Counted from the first letter of the stretch, positions 15,343 through 23,355 are shown. The stretch is 64,000 bases of DNA from JBKPIY01 sp046730475 (GCA_046730475.1 JBKPIY010000005.1:42235-106234); one strand, 5' to 3'. Numbers and translations: made by a program. The notes: generated from the sequence alone by a model not told the origin.

Positions 15343-16089
15343 ATGAGCTACGTCCAGGAAGGCCAGCCGGAGGGGGTACCCCCGCTCGAGCTGACGGGCG
15401 AGCGCACCCTGCCCGACGTGCCCGAGGAGAACTACTGGTTCCGGCGCCACCTCGCCGTGTACGAGTGGATCGCGGACCGCTGCGGCGGGCTCCGGGTCGC
15501 CGACCTCGCCTGCGGCGAGGGTTACGGCGCCGACGTGCTCGCCCGCCGGGCGGCGGATGTGATCGGAGTGGACGCCAACCCGGAGGCGTTCGAGCACGCC
15601 CGGGCGCGTTACCGCCGCGAGAACCTGAGCTTTCGCCGGGGGCTGGTGGAGGAGTTCGACGAGCGCGTCGACGCCGTCGTCCTTCTGCAGACGATCGAGC
15701 ACGTCCACGACCCGGAACGGCTCCTCCAGCGGATCGCCTCCGCCGCCCCGATCGCCTACGTCTCCACCCCGAACCGGCTCACCCTCGCTCCGCCCGGCGC
15801 CCTGAAGTCAGACAACCCCTGGCACCTGCGCGAGTACGACCGGGGCCAGTACCGCGCCCTGCTCGAGCCCCACTTCGCCCGGGTCGAGGTACTCGGCCTG
15901 TGTCACGCCCGCCGCCTTCGCGCCCACGAGCTCGCCCTCCGCCTCGGTTGGGACCGCACCCACCGCGCGCTCCGCCTGACGAGGCTTTTCTACGACCGAT
16001 TCGTCCCCTCGATCCGCTCCAGCGACTTCAGGCTGAAGCGGGACAACCTCGATCGGGCGCTCGACTTCCTCGCGATCTGTCATGCCTGA
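15343..16089 (+). CDS. SAM-dependent methyltransferase, Rv3030-like
   Basis: The 248-residue protein has motif I in VADLACGEGYGADVLA, an acidic motif (IGVDANPEAFEHA) and VLLQTIEHVHDPERLL, then a C-terminal half rich in Arg and Leu. Gene order methyltransferase, GH57, GT4 matches M. tuberculosis Rv3030-Rv3031-Rv3032, implicated in methylated polysaccharide (MGLP) synthesis, so the substrate may be a glucan. The stop overlaps the GH57 start by 8 bases. Confidence 0.82.
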   Translation: MSYVQEGQPEGVPPLELTGERTLPDVPEENYWFRRHLAVYEWIADRCGGLRVADLACGEGYGADVLARRAADVIGVDANPEAFEHARARYRRENLSFRRGLVEEFDERVDAVVLLQTIEHVHDPERLLQRIASAAPIAYVSTPNRLTLAPPGALKSDNPWHLREYDRGQYRALLEPHFARVEVLGLCHARRLRAHELALRLGWDRTHRALRLTRLFYDRFVPSIRSSDFRLKRDNLDRALDFLAICHA

Positions 16090-17494
16090 TCGCCCGGTCG
16101 GCGACCTGGCGGTGGTTCTGCACAGCCACATGCCCTACGTGGAGGGGTTCGGGACCTGGCCCTTCGGGGAGGAGTGGCTGTTCGAGGCGGTGGCGAGCTC
16201 GTACGTGCCCGTGCTCGGGGTCGCCGGGCGGCTGACGATGACCATCACCCCGGTGCTCGCGGACCAGCTCGAGGCCGAGGGGGTGGGCGAGCGGATGCTC
16301 GATTTCCTCCGCCGCTATCGGCTGGAGGCCGCCGAGGACGATGCCGCCGCCGTCGACGAGCCGTTGCAGGATGCCGCCGCCGCGCGGGTGGAGGGCTACC
16401 GGGCGGCGATCGCCCGGCTCGAGGCGGCGGGCGGGGGTGCCCTTCGCCTGTTCCGCGACACCGCGGCCGAGGGCCGGATCGCCCTGATGACCTCGGCCGC
16501 CACCCACGCCGTCCTCCCCAAGCTCGCCACCCGGGCGGGCAGGAGGCTTCAGATCGACGCGGGGCTTCGCTCGCACGCGCGCCGGTTCGGCGAGGGGCGG
16601 GGCTTTTGGCTACCCGAATGCGCCTATGCCCCGGGCATCGAGTGGCTGCTCGAGGAGCGCGGGATCGCCTACACCTGCCTCGACCAGAGCGCGCTCGAGC
16701 CCGACGGCGCCGCCCTCGCTCCCGTCCGGCTGGCCGAGGGGTTGACCGCCTTCACGATCGACTGGGCGGTGGTCGAGCTCGTCTGGTCCGAGCGGGGGTA
16801 TCCCTCCGACGACGCCTACCTCGACTACCACCGCCTGTCGGAGAACGGCACCAGGCTATGGTCGGTGGGGGGCGGGCCCTACCAGCCCGGCGCTGCGGCC
16901 GACCGGGCCGCCGAGCACGCCCACGCCTTCCTGGAGGCGGTTCGCGGCCGCCTGGAGCGATTCCGCGCCGAGCGGGGCCGTCCCGGCCTCTGCGCCTTCG
17001 CGATCGACACCGAGCTCCTCGGGCACTGGTGGGCGGAGGGCCCGCTGTGGCTGGCGGAGGTTCTGGCGGGGGCCGAAGAGGAGAGGGTCCGGCTGGTCAC
17101 GCTGCCCGAGGCGCTTGCATGGCACCGGCCCGAGGAGCGGCCGGTGGCGGAGGCAAGCTGGGGGGCGGGGAAGACGCTCGAGACCTGGGACTCCCCGGAT
17201 GTCGCCGACCTGGTCTGGGGGGCGCGCCGGGTCGAGCTCCGCCTGCTCCGTCGCCTCGGCGAGGGCGGCGTGGAGCCCGAGGCGGCCGAGCGCGCGGCCC
17301 GCGAGCTGCTCGCGGTCCAGGCGAGCGATTGGGCTTTCATGGACCATCGCGGCCAGGCCGGCGACTACCCCTACCGGCGGGCGACGAGCCACGCCGAGGC
17401 GCTGCTGGAGGCCATAGACTCCGCCGAGGCTCCGGACCGCCGCTTGCGAAACCTGGCCCCCGACCTGAGTCTGGCGCCCCTGTTCGAGCCATGA
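16082..17494 (+). CDS. GH57 family 1,4-alpha-glucan branching enzyme, Rv3031-like
   Basis: The 470-residue protein shows the GH57 motifs in order: VVLHSHMPYV (motif 1), GFWLPECAYAPG with the Glu nucleophile (motif 3), and AIDTELLGHWWAEG with the catalytic Asp (motif 4). A helical C-terminal domain (DUF1957 type) follows, with SWGAGKTLETWDSPD. It makes alpha-1,6 branches in alpha-glucan. It overlaps the methyltransferase start-side neighbour and shares an ATGA junction with the GT4 gene, so the three are one operon. Length is slightly below the roughly 520 residues usual for this family. Confidence 0.9.
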   Translation: MPDRPVGDLAVVLHSHMPYVEGFGTWPFGEEWLFEAVASSYVPVLGVAGRLTMTITPVLADQLEAEGVGERMLDFLRRYRLEAAEDDAAAVDEPLQDAAAARVEGYRAAIARLEAAGGGALRLFRDTAAEGRIALMTSAATHAVLPKLATRAGRRLQIDAGLRSHARRFGEGRGFWLPECAYAPGIEWLLEERGIAYTCLDQSALEPDGAALAPVRLAEGLTAFTIDWAVVELVWSERGYPSDDAYLDYHRLSENGTRLWSVGGGPYQPGAAADRAAEHAHAFLEAVRGRLERFRAERGRPGLCAFAIDTELLGHWWAEGPLWLAEVLAGAEEERVRLVTLPEALAWHRPEERPVAEASWGAGKTLETWDSPDVADLVWGARRVELRLLRRLGEGGVEPEAAERAARELLAVQASDWAFMDHRGQAGDYPYRRATSHAEALLEAIDSAEAPDRRLRNLAPDLSLAPLFEP

Positions 17495-18690
17495 CTCGAG
17501 TCCTGATCCTCTCCTGGGAGTACCCCCCGCTGATCGAGGGCGGCCTGGCCCGGCACGTCCGCAAGCTCTCGGAGGGGCTCGTCGAGTGGGACGTCGAGGT
17601 CCACGTGCTCACCCGCGGCGGCGAGGAGTCGCCCCCCGAGGAGCTTCTCGCCGGGGTCTACATCCATCGGGTCCGCGAGCCGACCCGCCCCGCCGAGCTG
17701 AACGAGTTCGTTGCCTGGGTGGAGCGGATGAACTCCGACATGCTCGCCGCCGGGGTCGAGCTCGGGGATCGCCACCGATTCGACCTCGTCCACGGGCACG
17801 ACTGGCTGGTCGCCAACGCCTGCGACCACCTCGCGAAGAGGTTCGAGGCGCCCCTGATCACCACCATCCACGCCACCGAGCACGGCCGCCACCAGGGCTG
17901 GGTCGACAAGCACCCCCAGTCCTACATCCACGGCGTCGAGCGGTGGATCACCCACCGCTCCGACCGGGTGATCGCCTGCTCCACCTTCATGCGCGAGCAG
18001 ATCATGGACGTGTTCGGTGTTCCCCAGGTCTCGATCGAGGTGATCCCCAACGGGATCGACCCCGAAGACCTCCAGCCGTACGACTCCGACGAGCTCGACC
18101 GTCTCCGCCGGGAGTTCGCCTCGCCGACCGAGTCGCTCGTCCTCCTCGTCGGGCGCCGCGTCTACGAGAAGGGCTTCCAGGTCGCGCTCGAAGCGCTGCC
18201 GCGGATCATCGAGCGCCTCCCCAGCACCCGCTTCGTGGTCGCCGGCTCAGGCACCCACGAGGCGGAGCTCCGGCTCCAGGCGAGGGAGCTGGGCCTGATG
18301 AACCACGGGACCTTCGTCGGCTGGATCGGCGACGACGTGCTCCACTCGCTCTATCGGATTGCCGACGTCTGCGTGGTCCCGTCGATATACGAGCCCTTCG
18401 GCCTGGTCGCGCTCGAGGCGATGGCCTCGAGCTGCCCCTGCATCGTCGCCGACACCGGCGGCCTCCGCGAGGTCGTGCCGCACGACGAGGTCGGGCTTCG
18501 GTTCCGGGCCCGCGACCCCGAGTCGCTCGCGGAGATGAGCGTGAGGATGCTCGCCGACGCGAAGCTCTGCCGCCGCCTCGTCACCGAGGCGGTCGAGCAC
18601 CTCGAGCGGTTCGACTGGGCCGACGTCGCCGAGCGCACCGCGGCCGTCTACGACGAGCTCCTGCCGGCCGCCAGGACCGCGGGCGGCTGA
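17491..18690 (+). CDS. GT4 alpha-glucan glycosyltransferase, Rv3032-like
   Basis: The 399-residue GT-B enzyme begins with the glycogen-synthase-like WEYPPLIEGGLARHV (nucleotide-sugar loop) and has HGHDWL, VIPNGIDPE, LVGRRVYEKGF and the E-x7-E motif VPSIYEPFGLVALEAM. These define a GT4 glucosyltransferase using ADP- or UDP-glucose. ATGA overlap with the branching enzyme gives a linear elongation plus branching module. Cytosolic. Confidence 0.9.
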   Translation: MTRVLILSWEYPPLIEGGLARHVRKLSEGLVEWDVEVHVLTRGGEESPPEELLAGVYIHRVREPTRPAELNEFVAWVERMNSDMLAAGVELGDRHRFDLVHGHDWLVANACDHLAKRFEAPLITTIHATEHGRHQGWVDKHPQSYIHGVERWITHRSDRVIACSTFMREQIMDVFGVPQVSIEVIPNGIDPEDLQPYDSDELDRLRREFASPTESLVLLVGRRVYEKGFQVALEALPRIIERLPSTRFVVAGSGTHEAELRLQARELGLMNHGTFVGWIGDDVLHSLYRIADVCVVPSIYEPFGLVALEAMASSCPCIVADTGGLREVVPHDEVGLRFRARDPESLAEMSVRMLADAKLCRRLVTEAVEHLERFDWADVAERTAAVYDELLPAARTAGG

Positions 18691-18938
18691 TGTCGCCGCT
18701 GCCCGAGGGGAGGCGGGAGGTGAGGCCGTCCAAGGAGGCGATGGGGCGCCGCCGGCGGGCGAGCTTCGGCCCGGCTCTCAACGTCAGTGTCCCGATCTCC
18801 TTTGGCCTGCCCCTGCTCGCGGTCGGGCTCGCCCTGATCGCCGCCGCTCTCACCACCGGGCTGATCCTCTTCTGGATCTTCGGCGGGATCGGCCTGGTCA
18901 CGGGTGCGGCCCTGTTCGCCTCGGGGAAGCGGCTCTAA
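18690..18938 (+). CDS. small two-helix membrane protein at the end of the glucan operon
   Basis: The 82-residue protein overlaps the GT4 stop by one base (TGATG). A basic N-terminal half (GRRRRASFGP) is followed by two hydrophobic helices (about 33-52 and 56-76) with a short turn. Unrecognised family; the coupling suggests co-expression with the glucan enzymes. Confidence 0.6.
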   Translation: MSPLPEGRREVRPSKEAMGRRRRASFGPALNVSVPISFGLPLLAVGLALIAAALTTGLILFWIFGGIGLVTGAALFASGKRL

Positions 18939-18959
18939 GCAGCTTTCGCAAGCATTTGC

Positions 18960-19607
18960 CTAGTCGGGCGGCCCGAGCGCCGCGTCCCTGCCCGGCTCGA
19001 CCGGGCTCGGCCAGCGCAGCTGCGTCGGCGCCTCGCGGATCCGGATCACCTTCGCGGGCACGCCGCCCACCACGGCGTTGGCGGGCACGTCCCTGGTGAC
19101 GACCGCGTTGGTGCCAACGATCGAGTTATCGCCCACCTGGACGCCGCGCAGGACGCAGGCGCCGTAGCCGATCCACACGTTCGAGCCGACGATCGTCTCT
19201 CGCTTGTAGATCCCTTGCTGGCGGATCGGGCGCTCCACCTCGACCACGCCGTGGTCGAAGTCGATGAACATCGCCCGGTCGGCGATCACGCACTGTTCGC
19301 CGATTCGGACCCGCTTGTAGGCCGAGATCGTGCATTCCTGGCCGATCACCGTCTTCGAGCCGATCTCGACCACCCCCTCGTGGCAGCGGATCTTGGTCCC
19401 GTCGCCGATCCAGCACAGGCGCCCGAACCGGACCTCGCCGCGCTTTCCGATCTGGATCTGCAGACGCCTTCCGAAGAACACCAGTCCGTCCGTGCGCCAG
19501 CGCCAGCCGGCCTGGGTGAGCAGCCGCCGCCACGCATAGCGCCACGCCAGCCGGGCGTACTTCGGGGTGAGCATGCGGTTGCGCCGCAGGAAGCCGAGCA
19601 GCCTCAT
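18960..19607 (-). CDS. left-handed beta-helix (hexapeptide) acyltransferase
   Basis: The 215-residue protein has a basic, amphipathic N-terminus and then hexapeptide repeats (IGDGTKI, IGSKTVIGQECTI, VIADRAMFIDF, VWIGYGACVLRGVQVG) ending in ADxxVGGxPAK-type VVGGVPAKVIR. This is the WbbJ/LacA/CysE-type fold that transfers acetyl or similar groups to sugars. A longer GTG start at 19637 is possible, but TATGAT 9 nt before ATG 19607 favours the shorter form. Context suggests acylation of the same glycan or lipid as the neighbouring operon. Confidence 0.85.
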   Translation of the reverse strand: MRLLGFLRRNRMLTPKYARLAWRYAWRRLLTQAGWRWRTDGLVFFGRRLQIQIGKRGEVRFGRLCWIGDGTKIRCHEGVVEIGSKTVIGQECTISAYKRVRIGEQCVIADRAMFIDFDHGVVEVERPIRQQGIYKRETIVGSNVWIGYGACVLRGVQVGDNSIVGTNAVVTRDVPANAVVGGVPAKVIRIREAPTQLRWPSPVEPGRDAALGPPD

Positions 19608-19616
19608 CGGCGGCGG

Positions 19617-19622
19617 ATCATA
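19617..19622 (-). promoter_or_regulatory. -10 element of the acyltransferase gene
   Basis: TATGAT (5 of 6) on the minus strand ends 9 nt before the ATG at 19607. Confidence 0.55.
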
Positions 19623-19637
19623 GGTAGGGGTCGCCAC

Positions 19638-19643
19638 TAGACT
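19638..19643 (+). promoter_or_regulatory. -10 element of meaB, leaderless
   Basis: TAGACT ends 8 nt before the GTG start at 19652; no ribosome-binding site is visible. Confidence 0.55.
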
Positions 19644-19651
19644 CGACGCCC

Positions 19652-20620
19652 GTGGCGAAGGCCGCCGAGAAATCCGAGGCCCCGCTCGCCGAGCGGCTGC
19701 TCGCCGGGGACAAGCGCGCGCTCGCGCGTGCGATCACCCTGATCGAGAACGACGACCCGGCGGGCTGGGAGCTGGTCCGCCAGGTGTTCCCGAAGACGGG
19801 GAGGGCTCGGATCGTGGGGCTGACCGGGCCGCCGGGGGTGGGGAAGAGCACCCTGATCGGCGCCCTCACCGCCGAGATGCGAAGGGCGGACCGCGACGTC
19901 GCCGTTCTCTCGATCGATCCCTCCAGCCCCTTCACCCGCGGCGCCCTGCTCGGCGACCGGATCCGCCTGTCCGAGCATTTCCTCGACAAGGGCGTCTTCA
20001 TCCGCTCGATGGCGAGTCGGGGCGCCCTCGGCGGGCTCTCGGAGGCCACCCTCCAGGCTGCGCTTCTGATGGATGCCTCGGGCAAGGACGACGTCTTCAT
20101 CGAGACCGTCGGGGTTGGCCAGGCGGAGATCGACATCGTCGACCACGGGGACACCATCGTCCTGGTGCTGATGCCAGGCTCGGGCGATTCGATCCAGGCG
20201 CTGAAGGCGGGGGTGATGGAGATCCCCGACGTGATCTGCGTGAACAAAGCCGACCACCCGATGACCGACACGATGATCCGCGAGATCCGCGGGGTCCTCT
20301 CGCTGGGGCCCAAGGCCTCCTGGAGGGTCCCGATCATCCGCACCGAGGCGGCCAGGGGAGAAGGGGTCGCCGAGCTGGCCGAGAAGATCGGCGAGCATCG
20401 CGCCCACATCGAGGCGGAGGGCACCCTGGAGGAGCGGCGGGCGAGGAACCTGCGAAACGAGGTGCTCGAGATCGCCGCCTCGCGGATGCGGCGGCGCCTG
20501 GAGGCCGCCGTCGCCGAGGACCAGTCGGTCGCCGCCCTGCTCGACCGGGTGGTGAGCCGGGAGCTCGACCCCGCGAGCGCCGCCACCGAGCTGCTCCGCT
20601 CCCGGGACGGAGACGGCTGA
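19652..20620 (+). CDS. meaB: MeaB/ArgK-type G-protein chaperone of B12-dependent acyl-CoA mutase
   Basis: The 322-residue GTPase has Walker A (GLTGPPGVGKSTLIGAL), the metal-binding SIDPSSPFTRGALLGDRIRL, switch region IETVGVGQAEIDIV and the base motif VNKAD. A C-terminal helical dimerisation arm follows. MeaB proteins gate loading of adenosylcobalamin and protect methylmalonyl-CoA mutase from inactivation. The mutase subunits lie 8-10 kb downstream, supporting that partner. The GTG start is leaderless. Confidence 0.93.
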   Translation: MAKAAEKSEAPLAERLLAGDKRALARAITLIENDDPAGWELVRQVFPKTGRARIVGLTGPPGVGKSTLIGALTAEMRRADRDVAVLSIDPSSPFTRGALLGDRIRLSEHFLDKGVFIRSMASRGALGGLSEATLQAALLMDASGKDDVFIETVGVGQAEIDIVDHGDTIVLVLMPGSGDSIQALKAGVMEIPDVICVNKADHPMTDTMIREIRGVLSLGPKASWRVPIIRTEAARGEGVAELAEKIGEHRAHIEAEGTLEERRARNLRNEVLEIAASRMRRRLEAAVAEDQSVAALLDRVVSRELDPASAATELLRSRDGDG

Positions 20621-20648
20621 GGCGCCGCAGCGTCGGCCAAGACCGGGG

Positions 20649-21794
20649 CTAACAGCCGAGCTGGCGAGCGATCACCATCTGCTGGACCTCGTCGGTCCCT
20701 TCGCCGATGGTGAGGATCTTGGCGTCACGGTAAAAGCGGCACACCGGGTACTCCTCGATGTAGCCGTAGCCGCCGTGGATCTGGACCGCCTCCTCGGTTG
20801 CGCGCACCGCCAGGCGGCCGGTGATCAGCTTCGCCTGGGCGGCGGTCATGGTGAACGGCTCGCCGCGCTCCTCCAGCGCCGCGGCGCGGTAGACGAGCAG
20901 CCTCGCCGCCTCGATCTGGGCCGAGAGGTCGGCGATCTTCGCCTGGATCGCCTGGTATTTGGAGATCGGCTGCCCGAACGCGCGGCGCTCCTTCGCGTAG
21001 GCGATCGCCTCGTCGAGGGCGCCCTGGGCGAGGCCGACCCCCATCGCCGAGACGCCGATCCGGCCGCCGTCGAGGATCTGGAGGAACTGCTTGAAGCCCT
21101 CGCCCCGGCGCCCGAGGAGGTTCGACTCCGGCACCCGGCAGTCCTCGAAGCTGAGCGGCCGGGTGTCGGACGCGTTCCAGCCCATCTTCCGGTAGGGCTC
21201 GCCGGGCTCATAGCCGGGGGTGCCGTTGGGGACGATCAGGTTCGAGATCTCCTTGGTCCCGTTCCCGCCCCCCGTGACCGCGGTGATCGTCACGCAGCCC
21301 GAGATCTTCGTGCCCGAGTTGGTGATGAACTGCTTGGCGCCGTTCACGACCCATTCCCCGTCCTCGAGCCGAGCGGTGGTGCGGGTGTTGCCGGCGTCCG
21401 AGCCGGCCTCGGGCTCCGTGAGACCGAAGGCGGCGAGCTTGCGCCCGCTGCACAGCTCGGGCAGCCAGTCGTCCTTCTGGGCGTCCGTCCCCCATCGGTA
21501 GATCGGCATCGTCCCGAGCGACGTGTGGGCGGCCATCGTGATCGCCACCGAGGAGTCGACTCGGGTCATCTCCTCCACCGCCAAGGCGTAGGCGAGGGTG
21601 TCGGCGCCTCCGCCCCCGTACTCCTCCGGGAAGGGGATGCCCATCAGCCCAAGCTCGCCCATCCTCGCCACCAGCTCGTACGGGAAGCTCTTGGTGCGGT
21701 CGAGCTCCGCGGCGACGGGCGCCACCTCCTGGCGGGCGAAGTCGCGAACGGTGTCCCGCAGCAGCCGCTGCTCGTCGCTCAGCTCGAAGTCCAC
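20649..21794 (-). CDS. acyl-CoA dehydrogenase
   Basis: The 381-residue flavoprotein begins VDFELSDEQRLLRDTVRDFA and has the family signatures FGLTEPEAGSDAGNTRTTA, the substrate/FAD region QPISKYQAIQAKIADLS, QIHGGYGYIEEYPVCRFYRD and the C-terminal IGEGTDEVQQMVIAR. It performs the first, FAD-dependent step of beta-oxidation or branched-acyl breakdown and passes electrons to ETF, encoded downstream at 31-33 kb. GTG 21794 gives the standard length, and its -10 (TAGACT) includes the stop codon of the HxlR gene. Confidence 0.92.
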   Translation of the reverse strand: MDFELSDEQRLLRDTVRDFARQEVAPVAAELDRTKSFPYELVARMGELGLMGIPFPEEYGGGGADTLAYALAVEEMTRVDSSVAITMAAHTSLGTMPIYRWGTDAQKDDWLPELCSGRKLAAFGLTEPEAGSDAGNTRTTARLEDGEWVVNGAKQFITNSGTKISGCVTITAVTGGGNGTKEISNLIVPNGTPGYEPGEPYRKMGWNASDTRPLSFEDCRVPESNLLGRRGEGFKQFLQILDGGRIGVSAMGVGLAQGALDEAIAYAKERRAFGQPISKYQAIQAKIADLSAQIEAARLLVYRAAALEERGEPFTMTAAQAKLITGRLAVRATEEAVQIHGGYGYIEEYPVCRFYRDAKILTIGEGTDEVQQMVIARQLGC

Positions 21795-21802
21795 GGGCGG
21801 GC

Positions 21803-21808
21803 AGTCTA
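21803..21808 (-). promoter_or_regulatory. -10 element of the acyl-CoA dehydrogenase gene
   Basis: TAGACT on the minus strand ends 8 nt before GTG 21794. Its TAG is also the stop codon of the HxlR gene, so the dehydrogenase can be transcribed alone or by read-through. Confidence 0.5.
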
Positions 21809-22279
21809 GGTGGGGATCTCGGGCACCCGGGCGATGTCCTCGTGGTAGACGGCGCGCACGTCGCGGGGTCCGAGCGGCTCGGCGCACCGCTTGCAGATCC
21901 GATGCTCGTCGACCTCGCCCCCGCACTGCTTGTGGACGAGGACAGTCTGCGGCTCTCCCGCACGGTCAAGGTACTTGTCGCCCCACTGCAGGAGCGAGAC
22001 GAGGACGGGCCACAGATCGAGGCCCTTCTCGGTGAGGAAGTACTCGTAGCGCTCGGGCTGCTCGCTGTAGGGGCGTCGCTCGAGGATCCCCTCGTCGACC
22101 AGCCGCTGGAGCCGGGCGGCGAGGACGTTCCGCGCCACCCCCATTGAGCGCTGCATCTGGCTGAACTTGCGCCTCCCGCTGAAGACGTCGCGGAGGATCA
22201 AGATCGTCCAACGTTCGCCGATCAGCTCGAGGGAGCCGGCGATCGAGCAGACGGGGTCGTTGTAGTCACGGTGGAGCAT
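21806..22279 (-). CDS. HxlR-family regulator with C-terminal cysteine cluster
   Basis: The 157-residue protein has the HxlR winged helix (CSIAGSLELIGERWTILILRDVFSG, then RKFSQMQRSMGVARNVLAARLQRL and ERYEYFLTEKG). After it comes a C-terminal extension with CGGEVDEHRICKRC, which could bind zinc or sense redox state. Members of this longer HxlR type are common in actinobacteria. The ATG 22279 follows AAGGG. It is divergent from a 49-residue ORF and thioesterase, and two copies of a GTTGC-N5-GCAAC palindrome lie between them, the likely autoregulatory sites. Confidence 0.9.
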   Translation of the reverse strand: MLHRDYNDPVCSIAGSLELIGERWTILILRDVFSGRRKFSQMQRSMGVARNVLAARLQRLVDEGILERRPYSEQPERYEYFLTEKGLDLWPVLVSLLQWGDKYLDRAGEPQTVLVHKQCGGEVDEHRICKRCAEPLGPRDVRAVYHEDIARVPEIPT

Positions 22280-22321
22280 CGCCCTTGGCCTGCGGTCTCC
22301 TCTGTGATCTTGGCACACTCG

Positions 22322-22336
22322 GTTGCGTGATGCAAC
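22322..22336. promoter_or_regulatory. operator copy 1, GTTGC-N5-GCAAC
   Basis: A perfect 5-5-5 inverted repeat in the HxlR/thioesterase divergent region. Its centre is 41 bp from the second copy, about four helical turns. Confidence 0.65.
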
Positions 22337-22362
22337 TGACTCTGTTAGGGTCGCTCGCGTTG

Positions 22363-22377
22363 GTTGCATCAAGCAAC
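22363..22377. promoter_or_regulatory. operator copy 2, GTTGC-N5-GCAAC
   Basis: Same palindrome as copy 1, extended to GGTTGC/GCAACC. It lies 22 bp before the 49-residue ORF start and is the likely HxlR binding site. Confidence 0.65.
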
Positions 22378-22399
22378 CGTTGTCGAGAAAGGAGGCGCG

Positions 22400-22549
22400 A
22401 TGAAGAAGCAGCGCAGACGCCGCCGGCCGGACCTCGGGCTCGACGGGCTCGACCCGAAGCTGATCACGATCACCCCCGAGGAGATCCTCGCCGACCTCTT
22501 CTACCCGGCGGCCCCAGCCGCTCGGGGCGGCCCCTCGCGGCGCCCGTGA
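22400..22549 (+). CDS. 49-residue basic small protein
   Basis: ATG 22400 is preceded by a near-perfect ribosome-binding site (AAAGGAGG, spacing 5). The protein has an Arg/Lys-rich head (MKKQRRRRRPDLGLDG), then PKLITITPEEILADLFYP and a Pro/Ala/Arg tail. The stop overlaps the thioesterase GTG (GTGA), so translation is coupled. Family unrecognised. It could be a real small protein or mainly a leader that drives thioesterase translation. Confidence 0.6.
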   Translation: MKKQRRRRRPDLGLDGLDPKLITITPEEILADLFYPAAPAARGGPSRRP

Positions 22550-23130
22550 GCGCCGCCCGCGAGGGGGCGCCGCCGATCCGCGCGGTCGACTCGGCCCGGG
22601 CGGTCGGCGAGACCGCGCCGCACGGGACCCGCCGTCGCGAGATCGTCTGGCAGGACCCGATGGTCGCCTTCGAGGGCGCCGCTGGCAAGGACGGGATCGA
22701 GCTGATGGGGGAGCTGATGCGCGGCGATCTGCCGCCTCCCCCGATCGCGGTGGTTATGCGGATGACGGCGGCCGAGGTCGGGGTCGGGCACGCCGTTTTC
22801 GAGGGCGAGCCCGGGGAGGAGCACTACAACCCGATCGGGGCCGTCCACGGTGGCTACGCCTCCACGATTCTCGACTCGGCGCTCGGCTGCGCCGTTCATA
22901 CCACGCTGCCGGCGGGCGCCGCCTACACGACCCTCACCCTCGAGGTGAAGTTCGTGCGCGCGATCACCCGCGACACCGGGCAGGTGCGAGCCGAGGCCGA
23001 GGTCGTCCACCGCGGCCGCCGCCAGGCGACGGCCGAGGGGCGGCTGATCGCCGCCGGATCGGGGAAGCTCCTCGCCCACGGCACCGCCACCTGCTTGATC
23101 CTCGGCGGCGAGGAGGCGGTGACACCTTAG
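22546..23130 (+). CDS. PaaI-type hotdog-fold acyl-CoA thioesterase
   Basis: The 194-residue protein has the hotdog thioesterase core: EHYNPIGAVHGGYASTILDSALGCAVHTTLP, then YTTLTLEVKFVRAITRDTG and VRAEAEVVHRGRRQATAEGRL. Expected activity is hydrolysis of aryl- or medium-chain acyl-CoA. An N-terminal extension of about 50 residues precedes it. The GTG start overlaps the preceding small ORF. It lies among acyl-CoA genes and is probably controlled by the divergent HxlR regulator. Confidence 0.85.
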   Translation: MSAAREGAPPIRAVDSARAVGETAPHGTRRREIVWQDPMVAFEGAAGKDGIELMGELMRGDLPPPPIAVVMRMTAAEVGVGHAVFEGEPGEEHYNPIGAVHGGYASTILDSALGCAVHTTLPAGAAYTTLTLEVKFVRAITRDTGQVRAEAEVVHRGRRQATAEGRLIAAGSGKLLAHGTATCLILGGEEAVTP

Positions 23131-23142
23131 TGGCCGGGCCGT

Positions 23143-23148
23143 TACGGT
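23143..23148 (+). promoter_or_regulatory. -10 element of the SnoaL-like pseudogene
   Basis: TACGGT ends 7 nt before ATG 23156, the same leaderless layout as intact neighbours. Confidence 0.35.
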
Positions 23149-23155
23149 TCGGGCG

Positions 23156-23355
23156 ATGGCGACAGAAGGCAGCGACGCCGCCACGGTGATCGCCTCCTAC
23201 GAGGCGCTCAATCGGGCGACATCGAGGCCGCCATGTCGGCGCTGTCCGAGGATGCGGAATGGCGCGAGAGCGAGGCGCGCTCCCGGACACCGGCGTCTAC
23301 CGCGGTCGGGACTCGATCCGAGACCTTCCTCACCCACTTCCTCGAGCGCCGATGA
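23156..23355 (+). pseudogene. frameshifted SnoaL/NTF2-like protein remnant
   Basis: The ATG frame starts like a SnoaL-like protein (TVIASYEALNR) but expected continuation is split over frames: GDIEAAMSALSEDAEWRESEA in a second, LPDTGVYRGRDSIR in a third, then TFLTHFLER back in the second, ending at TGA 23353-23355. Each break sits at a short repeat (GGG at about 23214, CGCG at about 23277, CGAGA near 23318). The normal C-terminal half is not found. This is a decayed gene, unless the indels are sequencing errors. Confidence 0.6.

Noticed and set aside
19607..19652. Longer GTG start (19637) for the acyltransferase
   Set aside because: It would place the start inside the divergent promoter region, while TATGAT lies correctly before ATG 19607.
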